In this document: positions 25,480-34,443 of the stretch, piece after piece
How positions within the stretch are numbered: the stretch's first letter is position 1
How the letters are laid out: the number at the start of each line of letters is the position of its first letter
NCBI GenBank assembly: GCA_018902795.1
Contig: JAHIQD010000002.1
Span: forward strand, 1 to 64,000
Direction of reading: 5' to 3'
From: Bacteroidota bacterium
GTDB lineage: Bacteria; Bacteroidota; Bacteroidia; Flavobacteriales; Weeksellaceae
Length of the DNA: 64,000 nucleotides
Notes under the pieces: model-generated
What the model was told of the DNA's origin: nothing
The model's input: only the letters and a program-made list of their open reading frames with translations
Databases searched by the model: none
Program-made: the position numbers and the translations under genes

Positions 25480-26031
25480 ATGAAAAAGTCAATCCTTATT
25501 CTGGGCATCATTGGATTTGCCCTTGTTTCCTGTAAAAAGAACGAAACAGTAACCAGCGTAAATCCTGAAACCGCCACCGAAGCAGCTGCTCACGGACAGG
25601 AGGGAGTTCAGGATGATGATTCCAACCCGAATATTGTACAGCTGGCCGCAAAAAATCCTGATTTATCAACGCTGGTAAAAGCAGTACAGGCAGCAGGTTT
25701 AACGACCTCTCTCAGCAATGCCGGTCCTTTCACAGTTTTCGCCCCATTGAATTCTGCATTTGACAAACTTCCTGCAGGCACCGTAGAAGGTCTTTTAAAA
25801 CCTGAAAAAGCCAACGATTTATCCGATATTCTAGGTTATCACACTTACGTTGGTGTTATTAAAGAAGAAAATATGTCCGACGGACAAAGTCTGGGAATGG
25901 TGAACGGAAAAAACATCAAAATCACCATGGTAGACGGAAAACCCGTTATCAACGGAAAAGCTAAAATTGTGGCCACCGTTCCGGCCTCAAACGGAATAGT
26001 CTACGCCATTGACGAAGTTTTAATCCCATAA
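25480..26031 (+). CDS. Fasciclin-domain lipoprotein
   Basis: This 183-aa lipoprotein (FALVSCKKNE) has one fasciclin/FAS1 domain: PDLSTLVKAVQAAGL, GPFTVFAPLNSAFDKLP, then KANDLSDILGYHTYVGVI and NGIVYAIDEVLIP. FAS1 domains mediate adhesion or protein contacts. A FAS1 protein is not a classical nos component, but the gene is next to nosY and has the shared operator, so it probably belongs to the same regulon. Confidence 0.9.
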   Translation: MKKSILILGIIGFALVSCKKNETVTSVNPETATEAAAHGQEGVQDDDSNPNIVQLAAKNPDLSTLVKAVQAAGLTTSLSNAGPFTVFAPLNSAFDKLPAGTVEGLLKPEKANDLSDILGYHTYVGVIKEENMSDGQSLGMVNGKNIKITMVDGKPVINGKAKIVATVPASNGIVYAIDEVLIP

Positions 26032-26067
26032 AAAAATAGTGATCTTTAGTATTTAAATTTAATGTTG

Positions 26068-26106
26068 AAATGGCTTTCAAAGTATTTTTGAAAGCCATTT
26101 TTTTTT
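26068..26106 (+). terminator. Terminator of the fasciclin gene
   Basis: AAATGGCTTTCAAA-GTATT-TTTGAAAGCCATTT is a 14-bp perfect stem followed by a T run. It separates the fasciclin gene from the convergent membrane-protein gene. Confidence 0.93.
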
Positions 26107-26155
26107 GCAAAACCCGTTTCTGAAGGAAGCTCCGTAGCGAACTCTTTTAGATAAT

Positions 26156-27370
26156 TTATTGCTCTTCCCTGCTTTTCAAACTGAAGAAAATCACGAACAG
26201 AGAAACCAACATCAGCAGCGAAAAATACAGAAGGAGATGATTCGCGTATGGAACGGAGAGATATTTGATTGACATAATCCCCATCAGACCCAAGACCAAT
26301 TCATTGAGAAAAATCCCAAGAAGGAGCAGTTTGACTCCCAACAGAAGCCGTTTGGTCATTTTAAAATAACCAGTAAGCAGAATCTGATTCATAAGAAAAG
26401 CAGCAACACACATCAGCAGTACCAAATGCAGGTAGGCAATCACCACATTTCTGAAACCAAATGCAAACTGATTCAGCGCAGGAATATTGGATCCAAGCTG
26501 TAATATAATTTTCGCAGCAAATGCAAGACCGGCGAACAGCAGAATAAACCTTTGCAGCGGCGACCATTTTTCTTTCAGCTTTCCCCAGCTTTTTCTTACA
26601 AAATCAAACAGTTTTACGGTTCCCAAAGTCTGAGCTAAAGTAGCCAAAACAATGATTCCGAAAATAAAAACCGGAAGTTTCATCCACAGAACAGAAAGCC
26701 CGTAGCCTACTAAACACCCGAAAAACATTAACCAGAACAGCAGTTTATTTTCCTTTTCCGGAATCACAGAACCTGCCTGCTTCAATGAAAAAATAAGAAA
26801 ACCGATACACGCAAAAATGAAAAATCCGTTGTACTGAAAATGCAGATAATAATATTGAGAAGCCAGATAAATGTCCTGTGACATCTTGTGCGAACTCATC
26901 ATATAGCTTAAATTGAAAACCCCGAGCGAGGAGATTACGGCAAAAAACAATCCGGCACGAAACCAGATTTTTGAAGCATCTTTAATTTTTACTGAGTCTT
27001 TAAAAAAGAAATAAGCAAATACGAAACTGCAGAGTAAAGCCACCGTAGAAGCCGCGATAGAAGCCCAGAAATAGCCGCCATACATAAAAGCCACAAGCAT
27101 CGCAAAAGAAGCCACGAGATTTACAGTGATTAATGTTTTATACTTCCCGAGCGGAATTTCAGGGTTTACTTTGCTCAGATAAATCGTCATCAGAACATAT
27201 ACAGTACTGGTGATCCAGCCATAAAAAGCAAAATGCGAATGCGCTTCCTGTAAATATTTCTGATCCAGAAAAGGGAAAGAATATACAATTTTGTACCGCA
27301 TGATGACGCCCAAAAAAGCGACTAAAAGAAAATTAAAAATTGAAAATTTCAAGAGGAAAGTCCGCTGCAT
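26156..27370 (-). CDS. 12-TM histidine-bearing membrane protein, HCO-subunit-I-like
   Basis: This 404-aa protein has about twelve membrane helices, the number in heme-copper oxidase subunit I and in NnrS. In-membrane histidines are His44 and His46 (AHSHFAFYGWIT, helix 2), His177 (YYLHFQYNGFF, helix 6), His315 (AYLHLVLL, helix 10) and His378 (helix 12). Helices 2, 6 and 10 are where heme-copper oxidases keep heme or CuB ligands, but the HPEVY and HH motifs are absent. It may be a heme protein acting on NO or N2O-linked electron flow; this is inference. Its ATG overlaps the Crp/Fnr stop by one base (TAATG), and the pair faces the nos operon. Confidence 0.7.
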   Translation of the reverse strand: MQRTFLLKFSIFNFLLVAFLGVIMRYKIVYSFPFLDQKYLQEAHSHFAFYGWITSTVYVLMTIYLSKVNPEIPLGKYKTLITVNLVASFAMLVAFMYGGYFWASIAASTVALLCSFVFAYFFFKDSVKIKDASKIWFRAGLFFAVISSLGVFNLSYMMSSHKMSQDIYLASQYYYLHFQYNGFFIFACIGFLIFSLKQAGSVIPEKENKLLFWLMFFGCLVGYGLSVLWMKLPVFIFGIIVLATLAQTLGTVKLFDFVRKSWGKLKEKWSPLQRFILLFAGLAFAAKIILQLGSNIPALNQFAFGFRNVVIAYLHLVLLMCVAAFLMNQILLTGYFKMTKRLLLGVKLLLLGIFLNELVLGLMGIMSIKYLSVPYANHLLLYFSLLMLVSLFVIFFSLKSREEQ

Positions 27371-27966
27371 TAGAAATAAATTTTATGATTGATAAGTTCT
27401 ATTTTCTGTTCCCGTTCCATTTTTTTTACCGTCCGTATCACCGTTTCCACAGCCAGTCCCGTTGAGTTTGCCATTTCTTTCCGTGTCACTTCGATGATGG
27501 TTTTATCTTCGGGTTCAATTCCCAGATGTCTTTTATGTGTTTTCAGGAAATTCAGGATTCTTTCGTGGGGACACTGGTGAACGATGGATTTCAGCTTCAG
27601 GGTTTTATCATAAGCCTTTTTTGCAATTTCTTTAGTGAACTGAATCAGTATATCCGGATTTTCCGCCATGAAAGTATTGAAAAGTTCTTCACTGAAACTG
27701 AAAATTCTGGCCCTTTCACTGGCGATGATCGCATTTGCAGGATAGCGTTCACCCAATAAAAATGGCGGTTCTCCTAAAAACTGGTGATCGGTTACTTTAT
27801 TGATTAAAAATTCTTTGCCTTCAGAATCCGTATTATAAATTTTTATTTCCCCTTCAAGCAGATAATAGAGATTTAACGCTTTCTGATCTTCCCTGAACAG
27901 GACATCCTTCCTCTTCAGATGAAGATTTGGAATTTTATTTTGTAATAGAATTTCTTTTGAAAACAT
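27370..27966 (-). CDS. Crp/Fnr-family transcriptional regulator
   Basis: This 198-aa protein has an N-terminal cyclic-nucleotide-binding-like beta barrel (about 15-110; LYYLLEGEIKIYNTD, FLGEPPFLLGERYPANA), a dimer helix (112-130), and a C-terminal winged HTH whose recognition helix is GLAVETVIRTVKKM. The barrel lacks the N-terminal Cys cluster of FNR; the only Cys is Cys132, so it is not an Fe-S FNR and may be DNR-like. I use the ATG at 27966 (MFSKEILL); an ORF running on to 28503 is an artefact. A matching palindrome lies upstream of its own -7 box, implying autoregulation. It is the best candidate regulator for all three operators. Confidence 0.93.
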   Translation of the reverse strand: MFSKEILLQNKIPNLHLKRKDVLFREDQKALNLYYLLEGEIKIYNTDSEGKEFLINKVTDHQFLGEPPFLLGERYPANAIIASERARIFSFSEELFNTFMAENPDILIQFTKEIAKKAYDKTLKLKSIVHQCPHERILNFLKTHKRHLGIEPEDKTIIEVTRKEMANSTGLAVETVIRTVKKMEREQKIELINHKIYF

Positions 27967-27981
27967 CTTTTTACTTTTTCT

Positions 27982-28025
27982 CAAATTTAACAAAATTTTA
28001 TTAACCATCCCATGATAACACTCAT
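27982..28025 (-). promoter_or_regulatory. Operator 3 and promoter of the Crp/Fnr gene
   Basis: The palindrome ATGA-TAACAC-TCAT (28012-28025) has on its left, on the minus strand, TAAATTTG (27989-27982), a perfect TAnnTTTG. The distance from the centre to the box is 29.5 bp, as at operators 1 and 2. On the plus strand TATTTTTG (28045-28052) gives ppk a -7 box at 26.5 bp, so shared control is possible but less certain. Confidence 0.75.
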
Positions 28026-28077
28026 TAATCATGTTTAAATTCCTTATTTTTGAGCCAATATTTATCAATTCAGTAAC

Positions 28078-30147
28078 ATGTCGAATCAGTTTAACCCAAG
28101 AGATGTCACTTGGCTTGCCTTTAATGAAAGAGTGCTGCAGGAAGCGATGGACGAAAATGTTCCGCTCCATCTGCGCATCCGTTTTCTGGGAATTTTTTCG
28201 AATAACCTGGACGAATTTTTCCGGGTAAGAGTCGCAGGGCTGAAACGTGCCATGGATTTTAAGGATAAATTTATCACCGAATCTTTCTATCAGCAGCCGA
28301 CGAAAATTCTCCAGCAAATCAATGAAGTCGTTATTAAACAGCAGCAGAACTTCAGCAAGACGTGGAAGAAAATTCAGCTTGAAATGGCCAATCAGAAAAT
28401 CTTCATTAAAACCGCTGCCAACCTCACCGAAGAACAGAAAATATTCGTCAGCGCTTATTTTGATGAAACAGTAGAAAGTAATGTAATCCCTATTCTGCTT
28501 CACGAAAACTCACCTATGCCCTATCTGCGGGATAAATCGCTTTATTTGGGAATCGCGATGCGGAAAAAAGAGTTTCAGTATGAAAGCAAATACGCAATCA
28601 TTGAAATTCCTTCCCGCGTGGTTGGCAGGTTTGTCCTGCTGCCTTCTGAAGATAAAAATGAGAAAAACGTAATGCTGCTGGAAGATGTTATTGCCTTCAA
28701 TCTGCCGCATATTTTCTCTTACTTCGGATATGATGATTTCGTTTCACACTGCTTTAAAGTGACCAAAGATGCAGAGTTTGATCTTGATAACGATATTAAA
28801 ACGACCCTTGCGGAAAAAATAGAAAAAGGAATCAGGTCCCGAAGAAAAGGAAAACCTACCCGTTTTGTTTTCGATAAAGAAATGGATAAAGCTTTGCTCG
28901 AATTTTTAATCCGAAAACTGCATTTAACGAAGAAAGACAGCATCATTCCGGGAGGAAAAATTCATAATTTCCGGCATTTTATGGATTTTCCCGAAGTTTT
29001 TAAAGCCTACACCAAACCGGAGGAAAGAACTTCCTTGGACCACCCCGAACTGGTGAATAAAAGAGTGACCGATGTCATTCAGAAAACCGATATCCTGCTT
29101 ACTTTTCCCTATCATAAGTATACGCCGGTCATTGATTTACTCCGCGAATCTGCGATGGATCCGGATGTGAAATCCATTCAAATCACCGCGTACCGCTTGG
29201 CAAGCAATTCAAAAATTGTAAATGCGCTTATTAATGCAGTAAGAAACGGGAAAGAAGTCACCGTAATGCTGGAACTCCGTGCAAGATTTGATGAAGAAAG
29301 CAACCTGGAATGGAAAGAAATCCTCGAACAGGAAGGCGTGAAAGTGTTGGTAGGAATTCCAAATAAAAAAGTCCACGCCAAACTTTGTGTCATTAAAAAA
29401 CGGGTTCACAACAAAACCATTCAGTACGGTTTTGTAAGTACAGGAAACTTTAACGAAAAGACCGCTAAAATTTATGGCGATCACTTGCTGATGACTGCGG
29501 ACAGAGGTATTATGGCAGACATCAATAAGGTTTTCAATGTCCTTAGAAAACCTAAAACCGATATTACAGCCGCTCTTAAAGCCTGCAAAAGCCTGCTGGT
29601 TTGTCCGCAATATATGCGTGAAAAAATCATCCAACATATCGACCGGGAAATCGAAGAAGCAAAAGCCGGGCGCAAAGCCGAAATGATTATTAAAACCAAT
29701 TCATTAAGCGACCGGTCTTTGATTGAGAAATTATATGAAGCCGCAATGGCTGGAGTGGTTATCAAGCTGATCGTCCGAGGCATTTACTGTGCTGTTAATC
29801 AGAAAGATTTTAAGCAGAAAATTCAGGCCGTCAGTATTGTCGACGAATATCTGGAACATGCGAGGGTGATGTATTTTTATAATAAAGGAAACGAAGATAT
29901 CTACATCTCCTCCGCCGACTGGATGACGCGAAATCTCGATTACCGTATCGAGGCTTCCGCAAAAATCACCCAGAAAAACCTCAAAAAAGAAGTGAAAGAC
30001 CTCCTCGAAATTCAGCTGAGCGACAATGTAAAAGCAAGAATCCTCGATAAAAAATTACGGAATGAATATGTGAAAGCGGGGGAAACAGAATTCCGCTCAC
30101 AGCTTGAAACCTATCATTATTTAAAAAATAAAATTCCGAAGGAGTAG
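28078..30147 (+). CDS. ppk: Polyphosphate kinase 1
   Basis: This 689-aa enzyme makes polyphosphate from ATP. The N-terminal domain (about 1-105; NPRDVTWLAFNERVLQEA) and head domain are followed by two phospholipase D-like catalytic domains. The autophosphorylated His is in the first (KVHAKLCVIKKR, about 435); the second shows EHARVMYFYNKG and ISSADWMTRNLDYRIE. Length is typical of PPK1. It is divergent from the Crp/Fnr regulator and followed by a strong terminator. Confidence 0.96.
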   Translation: MSNQFNPRDVTWLAFNERVLQEAMDENVPLHLRIRFLGIFSNNLDEFFRVRVAGLKRAMDFKDKFITESFYQQPTKILQQINEVVIKQQQNFSKTWKKIQLEMANQKIFIKTAANLTEEQKIFVSAYFDETVESNVIPILLHENSPMPYLRDKSLYLGIAMRKKEFQYESKYAIIEIPSRVVGRFVLLPSEDKNEKNVMLLEDVIAFNLPHIFSYFGYDDFVSHCFKVTKDAEFDLDNDIKTTLAEKIEKGIRSRRKGKPTRFVFDKEMDKALLEFLIRKLHLTKKDSIIPGGKIHNFRHFMDFPEVFKAYTKPEERTSLDHPELVNKRVTDVIQKTDILLTFPYHKYTPVIDLLRESAMDPDVKSIQITAYRLASNSKIVNALINAVRNGKEVTVMLELRARFDEESNLEWKEILEQEGVKVLVGIPNKKVHAKLCVIKKRVHNKTIQYGFVSTGNFNEKTAKIYGDHLLMTADRGIMADINKVFNVLRKPKTDITAALKACKSLLVCPQYMREKIIQHIDREIEEAKAGRKAEMIIKTNSLSDRSLIEKLYEAAMAGVVIKLIVRGIYCAVNQKDFKQKIQAVSIVDEYLEHARVMYFYNKGNEDIYISSADWMTRNLDYRIEASAKITQKNLKKEVKDLLEIQLSDNVKARILDKKLRNEYVKAGETEFRSQLETYHYLKNKIPKE

Positions 30148-30156
30148 ATTTTTTGA

Positions 30157-30189
30157 TGAAACCTGAACTGATCTCAGGTTTCATTTTTT
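30157..30189 (+). terminator. Terminator of ppk
   Basis: TGAAACCTGA-ACTGATC-TCAGGTTTCA is a 10-bp stem followed by six T, 10 bp after the ppk stop. Confidence 0.92.
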
Positions 30190-30227
30190 AATACCCCTAT
30201 TTCCTTTACAATTCCTAATTAAAACGC

Positions 30228-30235
30228 TACATTTG
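30228..30235 (+). promoter_or_regulatory. -7 box of the btuB transcript
   Basis: TACATTTG matches TAnnTTTG and would start the transcript just before the cobalamin riboswitch. A -33 TTG is not clear. Confidence 0.5.
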
Positions 30236-30243
30236 CAGCACTT

Positions 30244-30372
30244 TTAGAAAAGGGAATCACGCGAAAAACGTGAACTGTCCCCGCAACTGTAAATCACATA
30301 ACAAAAATTGCTTCAATAAAAACCACTGGAAACGGGAAGGTGAAGCAATGTGAAAGTCAGGAGACCTTGCTA
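30244..30372 (+). promoter_or_regulatory. Cobalamin (B12) riboswitch
   Basis: The leader of the receptor gene shows the conserved cobalamin riboswitch blocks in order: AAAAGGGAATC, GTGAACTGTCCCCGCAACTGT with the B12 box GCAACTGT, then CCACTGG, GGGAAGG and AGTCAGGAGACC. It should lower btuB expression when adenosylcobalamin is plentiful. The switch ends about 115 nt before the start codon, leaving room for an expression platform. Confidence 0.95.
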
Positions 30373-30486
30373 AAAGCACAATTATTAAACGCTTTCGGAG
30401 GAAGAGTCGTGAATTGCTGAATGTTCCGTTCAGTATTTTTACCTACATTTTTCCGATAAGTAAACCTTTAACTCAATTTAATTTTA

Positions 30487-32400
30487 ATGAAAAAAAGATT
30501 AATTTTTGTTGGAGCATTGCTTGTCGTAAGTTCAGACATTTTTGCCCAACAGGAAAACGAAACCAACATTGAAGAAGTGACCATCGCTTCCAAAACCAAA
30601 CAGCAGCTTTACGCAACCGGAAAAAATGTACAGCTGATTACCGCCAAAGATCTGGAAAAACACAAAGGACAAGATCTGCCGCAGGTTTTAAATCAGGTTG
30701 CGGGCTTTCAGATCGGGGGAAATTTCAACAACAGCCAAGAACCCAAATCTATAAAAATCCGTGGCGGAAAAAGTGCAAATGTGCTGATTCTTATCGACGG
30801 AACTCCAATGAAAGACGTGACCGGAAATGATTATAATGTATCGGATTTACGGTTGATGTCTCTGGAGAATGTAGAAAGCATCGAGATTCTGAATGGCGCA
30901 TCTTCAGTTTTATACGGAAGCAACGCGACCGTTTCTGTTATCAATATTAAAACCAAACAATCTGCGGTAAAAAGCATAGAAGGAATCTTGGGAGCTCGAG
31001 CAGGCTCGTTTTCCACTTACTCCCAAAATGCTTTGGTAAAAGGGAAAGTTGATCAGTTCAGTTATCAGGTTTCGGGATTTAACGAAAAATCTCAGGGACT
31101 TTCCTCAGCGGAAGGTGAAGGTTTTGAAAAAGACGGATTTGAGAAACAGAATGTAAGTGCAAATGTTGGCTACCGAACAGAACAGCTCAACATCAACTTC
31201 AATGGAGGATGGAATCACCATCTTTTCAGTTATGACGAAGGCGCTTTTACCGACGGAAATTACCGGGCTGATGATAAGCAAAGTTATATCGGGGGAAATG
31301 CCAATTTCAAATATAACAATGGCGAAATTACTTTAAACACAAGGTTTTCAGATAATGAAAGGTTGGGACAAAGTTTATTCAACAACGAATATCAGGATCA
31401 GTTTTCTTATTCCGGAAGAGATTTCTTCACTGAATTATTTAACCAATACAAAATTTCCGAAAACATCAGTTTCACCGCAGGCGTTCAGTTCGAAAACCAG
31501 AAAATGGGTGCGAAATCGCTTCCCTGGGGCGGAGCTGCGCTGCAGGAAGATCTGAATATCAATGACACCAAGCTGAAATCTTTTGATGCGTTCGCGAACT
31601 TTAATTTTAAATATCAGTTCCTGCATTTGGATGCCGGGACAAGAATGACCGACAACTCCAAATTTGGTAATCATTGGGTTTACAGCATTAATCCATATGT
31701 TTTAAATGAGTTGGAAAATGTTTATATCAAAGTGGGATATTCATATTCCACGGCTTTTATTGCACCGACACTTTATCAGAATTATGGTTCGCTTCCTTAC
31801 GTTTTACCGAATTTGGATCTGAAACCTGAAACCAATTCTTCCCATGAAATTGATTTAAGTTTGGGCAAAAAAGACCGAAGTATCGTGTTTAATGCGAGCC
31901 TTTTCCAGCGTCAGGAAAAAGATGCTTTTGCTTTCCAAACTGTTGATGTTGTAACTTACGCAGGACAGTTCAAAAATGTTGACGAAAACAAAGTGAAAGG
32001 TTTTGAGTTGGGACTCAATTATAAACTAAACGAGATGATCAATCTGGGTGGAAATTTCAGTTTTGTTGAAAAAGACAAAAGGGAAACCATGCTGAGACAG
32101 CCAAAACAGCGCATCAATTCTTATATCGAAATTCTTCCTTTCAAAACAACGAGGGTAAATTTCAGTCATCAGTTTGTTTCAAAAAGAACGGATTCTTATT
32201 ATAATTCCACAACTTTTTCTGTTGACAACGTTGATCTTGAAAGTTTCAATCTGTTTAATTTAAATATCAACCAGAAAATAAATTCTAAAATAGAAGGGTA
32301 TTTGAATATCGGAAATCTTTTCAATACGTCATATGTCGATGTGATTGGATTTACCACGAAACCCAGAAATTTCTCAGTAGGTATGAATTACCAGTTTTAA
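30487..32400 (+). CDS. btuB: TonB-dependent cobalamin receptor, BtuB-like
   Basis: This 637-aa outer-membrane receptor has a signal peptide (VGALLVVSSDIFAQ), a plug domain (about 30-165; LPQVLNQVAGFQI, KIRGGKSANVLILIDGTPM, SIEILNGASSVLYGSNA) and a 22-strand beta barrel ending in Phe (VGMNYQF). The B12 riboswitch in the leader makes corrinoids the likely substrate. No other B12 transport gene is adjacent. Confidence 0.93.
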   Translation: MKKRLIFVGALLVVSSDIFAQQENETNIEEVTIASKTKQQLYATGKNVQLITAKDLEKHKGQDLPQVLNQVAGFQIGGNFNNSQEPKSIKIRGGKSANVLILIDGTPMKDVTGNDYNVSDLRLMSLENVESIEILNGASSVLYGSNATVSVINIKTKQSAVKSIEGILGARAGSFSTYSQNALVKGKVDQFSYQVSGFNEKSQGLSSAEGEGFEKDGFEKQNVSANVGYRTEQLNINFNGGWNHHLFSYDEGAFTDGNYRADDKQSYIGGNANFKYNNGEITLNTRFSDNERLGQSLFNNEYQDQFSYSGRDFFTELFNQYKISENISFTAGVQFENQKMGAKSLPWGGAALQEDLNINDTKLKSFDAFANFNFKYQFLHLDAGTRMTDNSKFGNHWVYSINPYVLNELENVYIKVGYSYSTAFIAPTLYQNYGSLPYVLPNLDLKPETNSSHEIDLSLGKKDRSIVFNASLFQRQEKDAFAFQTVDVVTYAGQFKNVDENKVKGFELGLNYKLNEMINLGGNFSFVEKDKRETMLRQPKQRINSYIEILPFKTTRVNFSHQFVSKRTDSYYNSTTFSVDNVDLESFNLFNLNINQKINSKIEGYLNIGNLFNTSYVDVIGFTTKPRNFSVGMNYQF

Positions 32401-32420
32401 AAACTGAATTCTTATCCGCT

Positions 32421-32456
32421 TAAAAAAAAATCGGGCGCGGCTTTGCCGCGCCCGAT
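32421..32456 (-). terminator. Terminator of cca
   Basis: ATCGGGCGCGGC-TTT-GCCGCGCCCGAT is a perfect 12-bp, GC-rich stem. On the minus strand it is followed by nine T, which suits the cca gene ending at 32467. The convergent btuB may use the same hairpin, but without a T run. Confidence 0.93.
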
Positions 32457-32466
32457 CTTATATTAA

Positions 32467-33888
32467 TTAAGCAAGTTTCAATCCCAAAATCTCCGCTTCT
32501 TTAATGACGAAATTCCGCGCTTCCTCTTTATCATTTGCAATTTCACCTTCCAGAATCGCTTCTTTTACTTTTTCCTTTAAAATCCCGATTTCTCTTCCGG
32601 GTTTCAGGTTAAAAAGTTCCATGATTTCCTCTCCGGAAATTGGCGGCTGAAAATTCCTTACCTGATCTTTTTCTTCCACTTCCTTGATTTTCTTGGCAAC
32701 ATATTCAAAATTTTTCTTGAATTTCTGCTGTTTCGAAGAATTTTTCGTGGTAATATCGGCTTTACAAAGCGTGAAAAGATCTTCCAAATCGTCACCGGAA
32801 TCAAAAAGTAATCTTCGCAATGCGGAGTCAGAAGTTCCGTCATCAATTAGAGAAATTGGCCGTGATGAAAGTTTAACGAGTTTCTGTACATATTTCATAT
32901 CGCTTCCGAGCGGAAGTTTCAGGCGGTAGAAAAGATTTTTCACCATTTTTGAGCCCAGAAATTCATGCCCGTGAAAGGTCCAGCCACTTCCTTCCACAAA
33001 TTTTTTTGTTGGTGCTTTTCCGATGTCGTGAAGGAGTGCGGCCCAACGCAACCAAAGATTTTCGGTGTTTTTGGAAATATTGTCTACCACTTCCAGTGTG
33101 TGCCAGAAATTGTCTTTATGGGTTTGTCCTTCCACTTCCTCAATGCCCCGCAACGCAGTTAATTCAGGCATAATTAAAGGTAGAAGACCGGTTTCTTCCA
33201 ACAGTTTTAAACCAAGAGATGGTTTTTCTGAAAGCATGATTTTGTTGAACTCCACCATAATCCTTTCCATGGAAACGATTTTGATTCTTTCCGCTTCGTT
33301 TTGTATGGCCTGAAGTGAATTTTCTTCAATCTCAAAATTTAATGTTGAAGCAAACCGAATCGCTCTCATCATCCGCAAAGGATCGTCAGAATAGGTTTGG
33401 CTAGGCTCCAAAGGAGTTCTGATGATTTTATTCCCGATATCTGAAATTCCGTCGAAAGGATCGATCAGTTCTCCGAAATTATTTTTATTCAGCGAAATAG
33501 CGAGTGCATTGATGGTGAAATCTCTGCGTTTTTGGTCATCTTCTAAAGTTCCGGTTTCTACGGAAGGTTTTCGGGAATCTTCTGAGTAACTCTCCTTACG
33601 GGCGCCGACAAATTCCAGATCCAAACCGTCGTGTTTGAACATCGCCGTTCCATAATTTTTGAATACGGAAACTTTTAGTTTCGGATTGATTTCGGCGGCC
33701 ACTGCTTTTGCCAGATCCATCCCATTGCTTTCCGTAACGAAATCGATATCCGTCGGGACTTTTCTTTTCATTAAAAGATCGCGGACATAACCGCCAACGA
33801 TAAAAACCGTCTGACCGTTATTTTCTGCTACTTCAGAAATGATTTTGAATAATTTGAAATTTTTATTTTGATTGAGATTGATCAGCAT
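32467..33888 (-). CDS. cca: CCA tRNA nucleotidyltransferase / poly(A) polymerase family
   Basis: This 473-aa class II nucleotidyltransferase probably adds or repairs the CCA end of tRNAs. The head domain has GGYVRDLLM and the DID metal pair in TDIDFVTES, then RRDFTINALAISL and DPLRMMRAIRFAS with the RNA- and ATP-binding region. The C-terminal half has an HD domain (LLHDIGKAPTKKF). Such HD-fused proteins are named CCA transferase or poly(A) polymerase; the only tRNA seen in the window lacks an encoded CCA, which suits CCA addition. Confidence 0.92.
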   Translation of the reverse strand: MLINLNQNKNFKLFKIISEVAENNGQTVFIVGGYVRDLLMKRKVPTDIDFVTESNGMDLAKAVAAEINPKLKVSVFKNYGTAMFKHDGLDLEFVGARKESYSEDSRKPSVETGTLEDDQKRRDFTINALAISLNKNNFGELIDPFDGISDIGNKIIRTPLEPSQTYSDDPLRMMRAIRFASTLNFEIEENSLQAIQNEAERIKIVSMERIMVEFNKIMLSEKPSLGLKLLEETGLLPLIMPELTALRGIEEVEGQTHKDNFWHTLEVVDNISKNTENLWLRWAALLHDIGKAPTKKFVEGSGWTFHGHEFLGSKMVKNLFYRLKLPLGSDMKYVQKLVKLSSRPISLIDDGTSDSALRRLLFDSGDDLEDLFTLCKADITTKNSSKQQKFKKNFEYVAKKIKEVEEKDQVRNFQPPISGEEIMELFNLKPGREIGILKEKVKEAILEGEIANDKEEARNFVIKEAEILGLKLA

Positions 33889-33937
33889 ACTTTGGAAATC
33901 CGTGAACCGGAAAATTTTTGCAAAGATAATTAAAATA

Positions 33938-33963
33938 GAAAACCTATATTTCTATAGGTTTTC
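33938..33963 (-). terminator. Hairpin between an unknown gene and cca
   Basis: GAAAACCTATA-TTTC-TATAGGTTTTC is an 11-bp perfect stem 6 bp downstream of the small gene ending at 33969 (minus strand). The following TATTTTAATT is T-rich. Confidence 0.75.
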
Positions 33964-33968
33964 TATTT

Positions 33969-34229
33969 TTAAATATTGGATTGCGGAGCGCTGTTTCTGT
34001 TGATCAGCCAGTCATCAATCTCCTCTTCAAGATATTCTGTCTGCAGTTTAACAGCGTTTAAAAAATCGTCAGGAATATTGGTCATATCGCTGTTTTCAAG
34101 ATCCCATAATTCGTCAGACATCAATTCATATTCTGAATATATTCTTTTGAACAGTGGACTTTGCTTTTCTAGATCTTCAATTTTTTTCTGTTGGGGAGTG
34201 AATTTTCTATATTTTCTCGGTGGATTCAT
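33969..34229 (-). CDS. Small acidic protein of unknown function
   Basis: I do not recognise this 86-aa protein. It is hydrophilic and charged, begins with a basic stretch (MNPPRKYRKFTPQQKK), and is rich in Glu/Asp towards the end (TEYLEEEIDDWL), with predicted helices and no membrane segment or Cys. I use the ATG at 34229; the frame stays open 22 codons upstream with no supporting context. The hairpin immediately downstream supports a real transcript. A role beside cca is not implied. Confidence 0.6.
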   Translation of the reverse strand: MNPPRKYRKFTPQQKKIEDLEKQSPLFKRIYSEYELMSDELWDLENSDMTNIPDDFLNAVKLQTEYLEEEIDDWLINRNSAPQSNI

Positions 34230-34443
34230 GGAAATGCTTTTGTTAGGATTAAAAAAAAGATGTTTGTCATTCGGTATTTTAAGATAAATTACCATTCTCG
34301 CAACCGGTTGAAAATGAAAATCTTATCAGTGAGTATTTCGTTTTGGTAAAATAAAATTAGACATTAATCTGTAATAAAAAAATAATTTAACAAGAATTCT
34401 AATTGTTTAACATATAGTTATAAATTTGCAGTCAAGATTAAAT

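Noticed and set aside
28045..28052. ppk as a further member of the nos regulon
   Set aside because: Its -7 box lies 26.5 bp from operator 3, off the 29.5-30.5 bp spacing shared by the others, so shared control is doubtful.
27967..28503. Long N-terminal extension of the Crp/Fnr gene
   Set aside because: It runs antisense through ppk and the shared promoter and has no family similarity; the HTH regulator starts cleanly at MFSKEILL (27966).
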